Positions 17,788-26,682 of a stretch of 64,000 nt of DNA are shown here, piece after piece. Numbering within the stretch: the stretch's first letter is position 1; each line of letters begins with the position of its first letter. The stretch is from Stieleria maiorica (GTDB lineage Bacteria; Planctomycetota; Planctomycetia; Pirellulales; Pirellulaceae): positions 124,001 through 188,000 of the forward strand of contig NZ_CP036264.1 in the NCBI RefSeq assembly GCF_008035925.1, in the 5' to 3' direction. The translations under genes were made by a program, and so were the position numbers. Under the pieces are notes generated by a model, which worked only from the letters and a program-made list of their open reading frames with translations, did no database searches and was not told the origin of the DNA.

Positions 17788-19596
17788 CTAGCCGACCGTG
17801 GACTTTGTGGTGGCCTGATCGGCATTGGCATCGGCCTGCGGCGCGACGCCGCCGGCCTGGAGCACGGTCTGGACCACGTCGATCAGCTGATCCAGTCGGA
17901 ACGGTTTGAACAACCGTGCCTTGGGATGCAGACCATTTTGCAGTGCGTGAACGATCGAGTGGCCCGGGTCGTAGCCGAATCCGGTCATCAAAATCATCGG
18001 GACCGGATCGATGATTTCTTTCAGCCGCATCATTAATTGGAACCCGCTGTGTTCGGGCAATTTAATGTCGCTGATGATGACGTCGTATTTGTCGTCTTCC
18101 CCGGCGTCACGGACCATCAACACGGCCTGATCGCCGCCGCGGGCGGTTTCGACAATGCATCCATAGCGTTCCAGCAGCGTGTGGGCGTCTTCGCGGACCG
18201 TGCTGTCTTCGTCGACGACCAGGATGCGTTTGCCGCGAAGCAGGGCGTGTTCGTCCGAGGAGATCCCCGGCGGGACGGCTTCCAGTGGTGTCAGCCGTTG
18301 ACCGATCTGCTGGATCGTTTGTTTGATGTCGCGGGCATTTTTCAAGATTCGCCGGATGCGATCGACCATTTCCGGCGAGTGGCCGATGTAGTCCTCCATC
18401 ACGTTGACGGCATCGTTGAGAATTTCGTCGACCGGCAAGGCGACGGCACTGTGGATCGCGTTGCAGCTCTGCTGGGCCGTGTCGGCTTTCTGGGCGACCA
18501 ACAGCTCAAGCGTGTTGAGTGCGAAGCTGATGTCGCGGGCAAAGATTTCCAGGAACTGTAAGTCGCTTTCGCTGAACGCGGCGACTTCGGGGCTTTCCAC
18601 GTTGATGGTCCCGAGCACTTGGTCGTTCAAGATCAATGGGACCGTCAGCGAGCTTCGTGCGTTGGCCACGCCGGGAATGAACAGCGGGTCGTTGACGACG
18701 TCATAGCACAGGTAACTCGTTCCGCTCGACGCGGCGTACCCGGTGATCCCGTTGCCTTGCGGGTGGGCGAACAGTTTTCGGTCGGCCGCCTCCTGATCGA
18801 TGCCGACGCTCAGCAGGGGGACCAGATTGCCGCTGGCCTGTTCCAGTAGCCGAATCTCGATCACTTCGAAATTCAGCAGATCGGTCAAATAATGGCGGAT
18901 GTTGTCTTTCAGCAGATCGATCCGCTCGTCAACACCCATCTGGTAGATTTCGGTCGGCCGCAAATCAGCCAGCTCGCGTCCGGCGCGGTGGATCGCGGCA
19001 AGCTTTTGTTGTTGCAGGATTTCTTCGGTGATGTCGCCGACGGTCACCACCAAATGGGGCTCGGCAGCATTGTCCCCGACCGGGGCCGCCCGGACTTGGA
19101 AGAAACGGTTGTCCGAGGTTTGGAAGGTTCCGCTGCTTTCCTCGCCCGTCGAGAACGCGGTGTGGAAGGGGCACAGATCCGACCCCATGATGTCCGGGTT
19201 GCCCAGCAGGTCGTAGATCGTCTCGCCGGTCGGATCTTCGTCCAGCTTCCCGGCCCAAGCCTTCAGGCGTCGGTTGGCCCACAGCACGCGGATCTTGTGA
19301 TCCAGCAACGCAGCGCCTTCGGGGAGATCGCGGAGCATCAGCCCGCTTTGACAGATCCCCCGCAGTTCGCCCAGTTCGGGCAACAAGTCGCGAGCGATCC
19401 AGACGCCCTCGATCGAGGGGCTAGCCAGCTGGTCCAGCACGGTCGCGGAGGAATCGAGAGCCAGCACTTCGTTGTCAGAGAACCCGCGCGGAAGCGTCTG
19501 CTTGTCGCCGACGCAGATCAGCCGAATCGTCTCTGGCGACTCACCGGGGCGGCCGGTGCCGTCGTCAGTGCCGAACGGGGAAGTGGATCGAGTCAT
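17788..19596 (-). CDS. PAS-GAF-response-regulator signalling protein (602 aa)
   Basis: Domains in order: a short N-terminal receiver-like or unassigned part (1-85), a PAS domain (about 90-205; LLDHKIRVLWANRRLKAWAG, VVTVGDITEE), a GAF domain (about 225-370; GNGITGYAASSG, SLTVPLILNDQVLGTINVES), a helical stretch (about 375-445) and a C-terminal receiver (457-578). The receiver has the acidic pair in ILVVDED, phospho-acceptor Asp about 510 in IISDIKLP, Thr in MTGFG and Lys in LFKPF. There is no HATPase domain, so it cannot be a self-sufficient histidine kinase. It probably integrates a ligand signal and is phosphorylated by another kinase. Confidence 0.88.
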   Translation of the reverse strand: MTRSTSPFGTDDGTGRPGESPETIRLICVGDKQTLPRGFSDNEVLALDSSATVLDQLASPSIEGVWIARDLLPELGELRGICQSGLMLRDLPEGAALLDHKIRVLWANRRLKAWAGKLDEDPTGETIYDLLGNPDIMGSDLCPFHTAFSTGEESSGTFQTSDNRFFQVRAAPVGDNAAEPHLVVTVGDITEEILQQQKLAAIHRAGRELADLRPTEIYQMGVDERIDLLKDNIRHYLTDLLNFEVIEIRLLEQASGNLVPLLSVGIDQEAADRKLFAHPQGNGITGYAASSGTSYLCYDVVNDPLFIPGVANARSSLTVPLILNDQVLGTINVESPEVAAFSESDLQFLEIFARDISFALNTLELLVAQKADTAQQSCNAIHSAVALPVDEILNDAVNVMEDYIGHSPEMVDRIRRILKNARDIKQTIQQIGQRLTPLEAVPPGISSDEHALLRGKRILVVDEDSTVREDAHTLLERYGCIVETARGGDQAVLMVRDAGEDDKYDVIISDIKLPEHSGFQLMMRLKEIIDPVPMILMTGFGYDPGHSIVHALQNGLHPKARLFKPFRLDQLIDVVQTVLQAGGVAPQADANADQATTKSTVG

Positions 19597-20572
19597 ATCA
19601 CGCCTCAGACCACGCGGATAAAATCGAGCGAAGGCGACTTGTCCCGGGCCGCCTCGAAAAACTCATCGATGAACGCACATCCATACATACGTCGGTTCAT
19701 CGGCACTACCTCACCAAAGAATCATACGAGAAAACGCGTCATCAGCCACCTTCGAACCCCAACGAATCCGGCCTTTGCCCGCCCAAACCGTCTCAGTTGC
19801 CTGTCAACCCACCTTGTGGTCAGATCATCCGCCCTAGTGGAAGGCGGTTGGCAGCGGGGGCGAATCCCAGAAACGGCAAGCTGTCCTGCTTTGACGCGAG
19901 TGGTGCTCGTCCGTTCCAACGAATCCGCTACCGCCAGATCATGCTTCACTCCTCGCCCAGCGCAGATCAAGTGTGGCTTGTCGAATCACGTGGCCGAGGC
20001 CGTGCGTCATCCTGAGTCCGACGGCGCTGCCTCGCCACCGAAGACCCCGCGATGCGAATCACTCCTCTGTTTCCCATGGGATCTTCCCATGGGATCCTAG
20101 CAGCATGGGAACCACGTTCACCGGGGGCAAATCGAATGCCTCGGACGCCTTGGTTGATACGTCGCGAGCAAGCGTCTGGTGCGGTCCGGTGGAGTCGGAA
20201 TCTCGGCGGCCGGCTGCGGGAACGCCGCTGACGCTGGGGCAGAGCCAATTTGTCGTCAATGCGAACACGGGTGTGCGGTCCGATCTGGTCACCGGTGCAC
20301 ATTGATCGGGTCTCGACGCCTTCTTGCGACAATCCATTCCGATCAAAACGACGCCGCGGCAAACGCGGGACCTGTGTCGTCACCGAGAGCCCGATCGCTT
20401 GAGAAAAAAACATTGCGGATGCGGGAATTACCGAACTTTTTCGCTTCAGCCCAATGACGCGGTCGATCCCTGTCGGATCGACAGACGCTAGCGGTGCGGC
20501 TCGGTTTCCGTGGTGCTGCTTTGATCGCTTAGGCAAAATCTGCGATTCGGGTTTCCTGTCCGTTGCGAATTG
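19597..20572. other. Long stretch with no clear gene
   Basis: About 1 kb between the signalling protein and the YTV gene promoter. Open frames on both strands are short, lack ribosome sites and have no recognisable protein features. A 14-base tandem duplication (CCCATGGGATCTT type) sits at 20073-20097. The only mildly plausible ORF is the one at 20105. It could hold an untranslated leader, an RNA or a decayed gene. Confidence 0.4.
20105..20305 (+). CDS. Possible small protein (66 aa)
   Basis: An ATG-initiated frame inside the otherwise gene-free kilobase. The peptide begins MGTTFTGGKSNASDALVD and ends LVTGAH. Composition is unremarkable, with no signal peptide and no convincing ribosome site. 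It is listed only because nothing else fills the gap. It could equally be noise. Confidence 0.2.
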   Translation: MGTTFTGGKSNASDALVDTSRASVWCGPVESESRRPAAGTPLTLGQSQFVVNANTGVRSDLVTGAH

Positions 20573-20600
20573 TTGACAGGGGATCGGGCAGGTCTACATT
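20573..20600 (+). promoter_or_regulatory. Candidate sigma-70-type promoter of the YTV gene
   Basis: TTGACA at 20573-20578, a 16-base spacer and TACATT at 20595-20600. The -35 box is a perfect consensus match and the -10 box matches at four of six positions. It is about 100 bases before the ATG, leaving a leader of roughly 95 bases. Found by eye only. Confidence 0.45.
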
Positions 20601-20702
20601 CATGGGGCTGGGCAGTAGCCCAAACTACGCAGCCGTTAAAAACTCTCCCGTATTTTCATCATCGGCTCTCTGGCTGTGAGACTTTTTGGAGGACTCACTG
20701 GA

Positions 20703-22739
20703 ATGAACAAGAACATGAATCGAGGCTTCGCAGGACTGTGCATCGCACTGTTGTGTGCGGCCAACGTCTTTGCCCAATGCGGCGATTGCACCGGCTGCTC
20801 AAGCGGCTCGGGCTGTGTCGCGGCCGGCGGGGCTGATTGCCCCACGGTGACCTATGAAACCCGCACGGTCATGCGACCGCAGCTGGTGTCGGAAACCCGC
20901 ATGGTTCCGACGACGACTTACAAGACCGAAACCCGCACCCGCATGCGGACGGTGACGCGGCAGGTGGCCAAGGTGCAAACCCGCGAACAGACCTACACGG
21001 TCAACGTGCCGGAGGTTCGCACCAAAACCGAAACCTATACCGTTTGCGTGCCCGTGGAGTACACCGAGGAAGTGCCCTACAAGGTTCAGGTCCCGGTGAC
21101 GACCGAGGTCGAGCAGACGTACACGGTGTGCGTGCCCAAGACCACCGAGGTCGAACGGAGCTACACGGTTTGTGTCCCCTACAAGGAAACCGAAACCTAC
21201 ATGGCCACCGTTCCGGTGACCGAGCAGGTCGAGCAGGAATACACCGTTCACGTTCCGGTCCAAAAGACCCGCACCGAAAACTATGACGTTTGTGTCCGCT
21301 ACACCGAACCGGTCGAGCAGGAATACACCGTCCAGGTTCCGGTCAAGAAGATGCGGACCGAGACCTACCAGGTATGCGTTCCGTACACCGACACCGTGAC
21401 GCAAACCTACAACGTTCAGGTTCCCTACACCGAACCGCACACGTACACCGTCCAGGTCCCGTACTGCGAAACGGTCGAGCAGCCCTATTCGGTCTGTGTC
21501 CCCTACACCGAGCAAGTCGAGCAGCCTTACACGGTGATGGTCCCTTACACCGAAGAAGTCGAGCAGACCTACACGGTTCAAACGCCGGTGACGGAAACCA
21601 AGACCGCGACACGAACGGTCACCAAGTGCGTCCCGGTGACGACCATGAAGACGGTCACCGAAGACCACGGCAGCTACGAATGCCAGGCGGTTGAAACCGC
21701 CGCTGCTGCGGGATGCGGAAGCTGTGGCGGATGCAGCACTGCCTGCAACCCCTGCGGCGGATGCGCCACCGCGTGCGATCCCTGTGGCGGTGCGGCCGGC
21801 GTTGTCGGCGGCAGCGGATGCGCCCCCGTCGTGACCTACCGCAAAGTCTGGGTGCCCAACCTGGTCACCAAAGAGGTGCCGGTCACGACCTACGAGCGTC
21901 AGACCACCGAGGAGCCGTACACCTACACGACGACGCACTGCGTCACCGAAACCAAGACCCGCAAGGTCCCGGTCACCCGCTGCCGTCCAGAAACCAAGAC
22001 GCGTCTGGTGAACGTCACTCGCTACCGCACCGAGCAACGCATGCGAACCGTCCAGGTTCGAAAAATGCGTCCCGAAGAACGAACCTGTAACGTCACCAAG
22101 TACAAGACCGAGACGCATACCCGCGAAGTTCCGGTCCGACGCACGCGAATGGAAACGCATGAACGTCAGGTTCCCTACTGCGAAATGGTGACCGAAACGC
22201 GGAAACGCACGGTCAACGTTCCGAAGACTCGGATCGAAACTCGCACCCGCGAAGTTCCGTATTGCGAAATGGTCCCCGAGACCCGTAAGCGAATGGTGAC
22301 GTTGTGCTCGACGAAGCAAGAAGAGCGGACTCGCGAAGTCACCAAGTATCGCAACGAGACCCACACGAAGATGGTTCCGGTCACCAAAATGGTGAACGAA
22401 ACCCGCACCCGCATGGTGCCCCAAACGACCTACAAGACGGAAGAGGGCACCCGCACGGTCACCAAGACTCGAATGGAAGAACAGACTCGCCAACGCGACG
22501 TCAACTACACCGTTTGCGTCAAACAGGAACGCGTCCGAACCTACAACGTCACCGTTTGTGAAAACGTGACCGAAGAGGTGCCGGAAGAGTACACCGTGTG
22601 CATCCCGGAAACGACCATGAAGGAAGTCCAGGTTCAGGTTTGCAAACCCGTTCCGACGACGGTCCAAGTGCCCGTGTACAGCTACGGTGCCGCGGCCGCC
22701 CCGATGGCGACCGGTGCCGGTTGCACCAACTGCAACTGA
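20703..22739 (+). CDS. YTV-repeat cell-envelope protein (678 aa)
   Basis: A GGAGG precedes the ATG at 20703. A signal peptide (about 1-25, ending ANVFAQ) is followed by a Cys-rich patch (CGDCTGCSSGSGC). Two repeat blocks fill the rest. Block one, to about residue 320, repeats YTV-x-VPYTE-x-VEQ every 15-20 residues. A Cys/Gly-rich hinge follows (CGSCGGCSTACNPCGG). Block two, to about 640, is a more basic version with ETRTR-x-VP. The YTV repeat is a family known mainly from Rhodopirellula-type planctomycetes and linked to their cell wall. It has its own candidate promoter and terminator, suggesting high expression. A structural, perhaps disulphide-linked surface role is inferred. Confidence 0.9.
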   Translation: MNKNMNRGFAGLCIALLCAANVFAQCGDCTGCSSGSGCVAAGGADCPTVTYETRTVMRPQLVSETRMVPTTTYKTETRTRMRTVTRQVAKVQTREQTYTVNVPEVRTKTETYTVCVPVEYTEEVPYKVQVPVTTEVEQTYTVCVPKTTEVERSYTVCVPYKETETYMATVPVTEQVEQEYTVHVPVQKTRTENYDVCVRYTEPVEQEYTVQVPVKKMRTETYQVCVPYTDTVTQTYNVQVPYTEPHTYTVQVPYCETVEQPYSVCVPYTEQVEQPYTVMVPYTEEVEQTYTVQTPVTETKTATRTVTKCVPVTTMKTVTEDHGSYECQAVETAAAAGCGSCGGCSTACNPCGGCATACDPCGGAAGVVGGSGCAPVVTYRKVWVPNLVTKEVPVTTYERQTTEEPYTYTTTHCVTETKTRKVPVTRCRPETKTRLVNVTRYRTEQRMRTVQVRKMRPEERTCNVTKYKTETHTREVPVRRTRMETHERQVPYCEMVTETRKRTVNVPKTRIETRTREVPYCEMVPETRKRMVTLCSTKQEERTREVTKYRNETHTKMVPVTKMVNETRTRMVPQTTYKTEEGTRTVTKTRMEEQTRQRDVNYTVCVKQERVRTYNVTVCENVTEEVPEEYTVCIPETTMKEVQVQVCKPVPTTVQVPVYSYGAAAAPMATGAGCTNCN

Positions 22740-22810
22740 TCGTGCCCTTCGACCCAGCCGCTGAGTGTCTTTGATCGCCGCTCAGCGGTCGCACGAATCA
22801 CCCGCGACAA

Positions 22811-22849
22811 CCGGGCCCGACAAGGAAACTTGTCGGGCCCGGTTTTTTT
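22811..22849 (+). terminator. Strong rho-independent terminator of the YTV gene
   Basis: CCGGGCCCGACAAG, loop GAAA, CTTGTCGGGCCCGG, then seven T. The 14-bp stem is perfect with a stable tetraloop. It lies 72 bases after the stop codon. Confidence 0.95.
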
Positions 22850-22862
22850 GTTTCAGGGAGTG

Positions 22863-22972
22863 ATTGGTCAAAAAATGAAGTGGTCAAAAAATGACAAACC
22901 ACCTTCCGACCCCCACGCGAGCGTTCTCTGGGTTCACCCCATTTTTTGACCAATCCATTTTTTGACCAATTT
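22863..22972. repeat. GGTCAAAAAAT double inverted repeat, copy A
   Basis: Left arm: GGTCAAAAAATG at 22866 and again at 22882. Right arm: CATTTTTTGACC at 22940 and again at 22956. The arms are about 46 bases apart. It lies just after the YTV terminator and before the ABC operon. Confidence 0.85.
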
Positions 22973-23015
22973 CCCTGCAGCGGTTGTCAGCCGCCGGAGT
23001 CGAAAAGGATTTGTT

Positions 23016-23429
23016 ATGTTGGGGGAACGATTGCCCCTGGGGAAAGAGAGTTTTATGGCTGACCCGACCGCGTCCGAACCCTTTCTGCCCAAGATCTCGC
23101 TGCGATGGTTGATCGGATTGGTCACCGTGTGCGCCGCCGCGATGGGTGTGGTCCAACAAGCGGTCAGCAACGGACAGCCGTGGGCCGTGCTGACAACGGT
23201 CTTGATCGCCGTCGTGACGCTGCCGTTGTTGATGTGCGTGGCCACGTTTTCGCTGGCCAGTTTGTTTTCGACGATCGGTTCGGCGGCGATCGGGCCCGAG
23301 CAACCGGCCAAGGTTTACGTGCCGGCGACCCGGATGCCCGACGTGACACCGGGGCCAGTGACACCGGGGCCAGTGACACCGGGGCCAGTGACACCGGGGC
23401 CCGTCCATTGCGACGGCGAGGCCCCATGA
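23016..23429 (+). CDS. Small membrane protein with TPGPV tail repeats (137 aa)
   Basis: First gene of a four-gene unit. The ATG at 23016 has AGGA six bases upstream; the ATG at 23055 (MADPTASEPF) is the alternative. Two hydrophobic segments (WLIGLVTVCAAAMGVVQ and AVLTTVLIAVVTLPLLMCVA) form a membrane hairpin. The C-terminal tail carries an in-frame 15-base tandem repeat encoding TPGPV about four times. The stop codon overlaps the next start (ATGA), implying coupled translation. No family is recognised. Its place suggests an accessory membrane part of the transporter encoded downstream. Confidence 0.7.
   Translation: MLGERLPLGKESFMADPTASEPFLPKISLRWLIGLVTVCAAAMGVVQQAVSNGQPWAVLTTVLIAVVTLPLLMCVATFSLASLFSTIGSAAIGPEQPAKVYVPATRMPDVTPGPVTPGPVTPGPVTPGPVHCDGEAP
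23342..23401 (+). repeat. 15-bp in-frame tandem repeat
   Basis: Four near-identical units of GTGACACCGGGGCCA, coding for VTPGP, inside the 3' end of the small membrane protein gene. Such a tract can change copy number by slippage without breaking the frame. Confidence 0.85.
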
Positions 23430-25699
23430 GACAGATTCTTTGCGTGGGCGTAGCAGTTTGCTGGGCGCTGATGATGGTTCCGGCCGCTGCCGAAGAGATC
23501 CAGTTGGGGGCGGCGCCGTCGAATCCGGCCCAAGCCGGGTTCACGATGTTTGTGATCACCGAGCGGTTGGGCAACGAGGGGTTCCAGCCGATCACGTTGC
23601 GGTTTCAGGCGATCGGCAAGTCGTTCACCCGTCAACGACGGTTGCGGATCCTGTTCCGGCCCCGGACCCAATACGCGACGGAGCTCGACTTTCAATTTGC
23701 CTGTGACGCGACGGTTCCGCAGGACGTCAAGACCTTTGATCTGCCGGTCCTGGTTCCGCACTTTTATCGCTGGGAATCGTGTTCGGTCCAGATCATCGAA
23801 GACGGTCGCCGGTTGGGAAAGGTTGCTTCGAAGCTGATGATCCCGGCGACAGTCAAAGATTGGGGGCAATACATGTCGATCGGGATCATGATTCCCCGCG
23901 ACGCGGCGACCTCCACCGCGGCCTGGGCCCGGTTTCCCGATGTTCGTTCGATCGTGACCGTCTTGGGTGAAGGGCCGATCAGCACCAAAGCCGACATCAA
24001 GCGATTGGATGACAAACAGGCGCGGAAATTGATCGACGATGTCGTCTATGGCTGGGCGCGATTCCGGTTGATTGACGAAGACGCATTGCAGGGCTCATGG
24101 ATCGGATACAGCCAGTTGGATCTGATCCTGGCGCCCTATCCGTTGCTGCAACGCATCGAGCAGGAACAGCCGGAGCGTTTGGCGGAGATCAAGCGATGGG
24201 TTTCAGCCGGCGGCCAGATTTGGGCCTATGCGGCGCCGCAACCGGCGACCGCTCAACCGGCAACCACACAGTCCGCGTCGCAATCGCCAACCACTCAAAG
24301 GGCAGAGCGTTCGTCGACGCTGGAGTCGGCGAGTTGGTTGGCGGGCGAGCAAGTCGACATCAACAAAGTGTTTCGGTACACGGCCAATCAGGCGACGTCT
24401 TTGGCGCTCAATCAGCCCAACGACCTGTCGGCGATTCAGTACCAGCCGTGGAACTATGGCTCGTATTATTCCAACTCCTACGCCTACGGGGCGGCCAGCG
24501 AAACCACGCGGAAGTCGGTCTATCAGGATCTGATGGCGGCCAAGCATCCGATGGTACAGACGGTGTCGCGGAAGAAACTGGCGGCCGGGTTGGGCGTGAT
24601 GCACTACGGCTGGGGACGCGTTGTCCTGATCGGCCAAGAGGATCCATTTCCGGGGTCGTTCCAGTTTTGGAGAGCGCTGGAAATGGACAAGCAGCGCTGG
24701 GGCGAGCGCAACGGGGTAGATTATGCCACGGGCAACGACAGCTACTGGGCTTGGTTGATGTCGACGGTCGGTCAACCGCCGGTGACGATGTTTGTCATCC
24801 TGAACGGGCTGTTCGTGTTGGTCATGGGCCCGCTGTTGTACTTCGGATTGCGGCGACGTGGGCGGCTTTACTTGCTGTACTTCCTCGCTCCGACGCTCGC
24901 CTTCCTGACCACGATGGGATTAGCGTTTTATGCGTTCCTGTCCGATGGGTTCGACAATCGAGCCCGGATTCGTCAGCTGACCTGGATCGATGGCCGGCAT
25001 CCGGTCTCGGAATCGCGCGAGGGAAAAACACCTCGTTATCCCATCGTCGACCAGTCGCGCCAGACCTACTACACCGTGGTCGACAATCAACGGGGGTTGC
25101 GGTTTGACGGTGATGCGTTTGTGTTGCCGGTCCATCATTCGGAGATGATGAACCACTACAACTACTACGTCGCCGACGACTCACGACCGGGCGAATACCT
25201 GATCGACCAGATCGGGGACGATCGACGTTATTCCGGTGACTTTCTACCCACACGGACTCAGGTTCATTACCTGGTCACGCGGCCGGGCGAAGGCGAATGT
25301 CCGCTGGAGATCACGTGGGGCGGCGATGCGGTCACCTTGACCAACCACCTGGCCACGCCGTTGTCGATCGTGGGCGTGCGTGACGACAAAGGCAAGTATT
25401 GGATCGCCCGCGATGTGGCCGGCGGTGCGAGCGTGACGCTCGACAAAGCGGACTCCAACGTGTTCTCGGCAATCGCGCTCGGCGTCGTCGATCCGGATTC
25501 GACCCAGATGCCCACGCCGTATCAAAACCGCGTTTCCATGAATGACCGAACGGGGATCGAAGAGCAACTGTTGACGTTCTCACGCAATCCGCCGTGGCGA
25601 TCGTTTTTGGCCCTGACCGTGGTCCCGGAGGAGCAGTTTGCGCTGCGGCAGTGTGTTCAAGACGAATGCGTCCGAATGATCGGAGGGCTGTTGCCATGA
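23426..25699 (+). CDS. Exported membrane protein of an ABC operon (757 aa)
   Basis: The ATG at 23426 overlaps the previous stop and starts a signal peptide (MRQILCVGVAVCWALMMVPAAAEE); the frame is open far upstream but would run through the neighbouring gene. A long extracytoplasmic part follows, with a central segment like auxiliary proteins of ABC-2 exporters (SWIGYSQLDLILAPYPLL, then a Gln/Thr/Ala-rich linker). Two membrane helices lie at about 452-475 and 485-508 (FVILNGLFVLVMGPLLYFGL; LAFLTTMGLAFYAFL). The remainder is strand-rich. It overlaps the ATPase gene start by 4 bases. The family is not identified with certainty. Confidence 0.75.
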   Translation: MRQILCVGVAVCWALMMVPAAAEEIQLGAAPSNPAQAGFTMFVITERLGNEGFQPITLRFQAIGKSFTRQRRLRILFRPRTQYATELDFQFACDATVPQDVKTFDLPVLVPHFYRWESCSVQIIEDGRRLGKVASKLMIPATVKDWGQYMSIGIMIPRDAATSTAAWARFPDVRSIVTVLGEGPISTKADIKRLDDKQARKLIDDVVYGWARFRLIDEDALQGSWIGYSQLDLILAPYPLLQRIEQEQPERLAEIKRWVSAGGQIWAYAAPQPATAQPATTQSASQSPTTQRAERSSTLESASWLAGEQVDINKVFRYTANQATSLALNQPNDLSAIQYQPWNYGSYYSNSYAYGAASETTRKSVYQDLMAAKHPMVQTVSRKKLAAGLGVMHYGWGRVVLIGQEDPFPGSFQFWRALEMDKQRWGERNGVDYATGNDSYWAWLMSTVGQPPVTMFVILNGLFVLVMGPLLYFGLRRRGRLYLLYFLAPTLAFLTTMGLAFYAFLSDGFDNRARIRQLTWIDGRHPVSESREGKTPRYPIVDQSRQTYYTVVDNQRGLRFDGDAFVLPVHHSEMMNHYNYYVADDSRPGEYLIDQIGDDRRYSGDFLPTRTQVHYLVTRPGEGECPLEITWGGDAVTLTNHLATPLSIVGVRDDKGKYWIARDVAGGASVTLDKADSNVFSAIALGVVDPDSTQMPTPYQNRVSMNDRTGIEEQLLTFSRNPPWRSFLALTVVPEEQFALRQCVQDECVRMIGGLLP

Positions 25700-26682
25700 C
25701 CGATGCGACGATGCCAAAAACCGCCGCGGTTCCGCCGACGCCCTGGCAAGGGCCGATGATCGAATTGCAAGACGTGACGCGGCTGTTCGGCAACACCCGC
25801 GCGGTCGACCATGTGTCGTTTATGGTGCCCCGCGGCAGCGTGTTCGGCTACATCGGTCCCAACGGAGCCGGCAAGACGACCAGCATGCGGATTCTGGCCA
25901 CGTTGGAGTTGCCCAGCGATGGCGATGCGTTTGTCGAAGGCCTGTCCTCGGTCAACGACCCCGACCGCGTCCGCCGACGGCTGGGGTTCATGCCCGACTC
26001 CTTCGGTTCCTACAGCGACACGAATTGTGCGGAGTACCTGGACTTCTTCGCGCGGTCCAACGGTCTGGTCGGACGAGAGCGGACGCGTCGGATCCGCTGG
26101 GTGATGGACTTTACGGGCCTGCGATCGATGGCCGAAAAACCGATCACCGGTTTGAGTAAAGGGATGCGGCAACGCCTGTGTTTGGGGCGGGCACTGATCC
26201 ACGATCCATCCGTGCTGATCCTGGACGAACCCGCCGCCGGATTGGACCCCCGCGCTCGGATCGAATTGCGACACATCATTCGATCTCTGGCGGCCGACGG
26301 AAAGACGATTCTGATCAGCAGCCACATCTTGAGCGAATTGGCCGAGATGTGTGATCGGGTCGGGATCATCGAACAGGGGCGCTTGCTGGCCAACGACACC
26401 GTGGCCGGTTTGAAAGGCAACTCGAAGCCGCATCTGGAAATCATCGTCGTCATCGACGGAGAAACGGAAACGGCGAAGAACGTCTTGGAGCAATCGGAGG
26501 ATGTCTCGGAAGTTGTCGAGCTGGGCGGCTCGTTGCGGTTTCGCATCGACGGGAAACGTGATCGCCAGATCGACGTGCTGCATCGCCTGTGCGACGCCCG
26601 TGTCAACGTGCTGGAATACCGGCTGGTCGACGAGTCGCTGGAGGATTTGTTTTTGAAGGTCACTGCGGGGCACGTGCAATGA
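25696..26682 (+). CDS. ABC transporter ATP-binding protein (328 aa)
   Basis: An ATPase of the CcmA/NatA-like class that pairs with ABC-2 permeases. Walker A GPNGAGKT, signature LSKGMRQRLCLGRAL, Walker B LILDEPAAGLDPRARIE and the switch SSHILSE are all intact. After residue about 235 a C-terminal extension follows, as in many exporter ATPases. The ATG at 25696 overlaps the preceding stop and its own stop overlaps the permease start, both ATGA. Its direct partner is the next gene. The substrate is unknown. Confidence 0.93.
   Translation: MTDATMPKTAAVPPTPWQGPMIELQDVTRLFGNTRAVDHVSFMVPRGSVFGYIGPNGAGKTTSMRILATLELPSDGDAFVEGLSSVNDPDRVRRRLGFMPDSFGSYSDTNCAEYLDFFARSNGLVGRERTRRIRWVMDFTGLRSMAEKPITGLSKGMRQRLCLGRALIHDPSVLILDEPAAGLDPRARIELRHIIRSLAADGKTILISSHILSELAEMCDRVGIIEQGRLLANDTVAGLKGNSKPHLEIIVVIDGETETAKNVLEQSEDVSEVVELGGSLRFRIDGKRDRQIDVLHRLCDARVNVLEYRLVDESLEDLFLKVTAGHVQ

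Noticed and set aside
18892..20100. Open frame of 402 codons running across the signalling gene into the gene-free kilobase
   Set aside because: Its first half is antisense to the PAS-GAF-REC gene and the rest has no protein-like features.
20799..22667. Open frame of 622 codons opposite the YTV gene
   Set aside because: Created by the repetitive codons of the real gene; the peptide is a His/Arg/Gly/Leu repeat without a start signal.
22863..22972. Ordinary rho-independent terminator
   Set aside because: The T-runs lie inside the paired arms, and a standard terminator is already present just upstream.
23105..23425. Longer N-terminus for the 757-residue operon protein
   Set aside because: It would overlap the small membrane protein in another frame, and the signal peptide starts at 23426.
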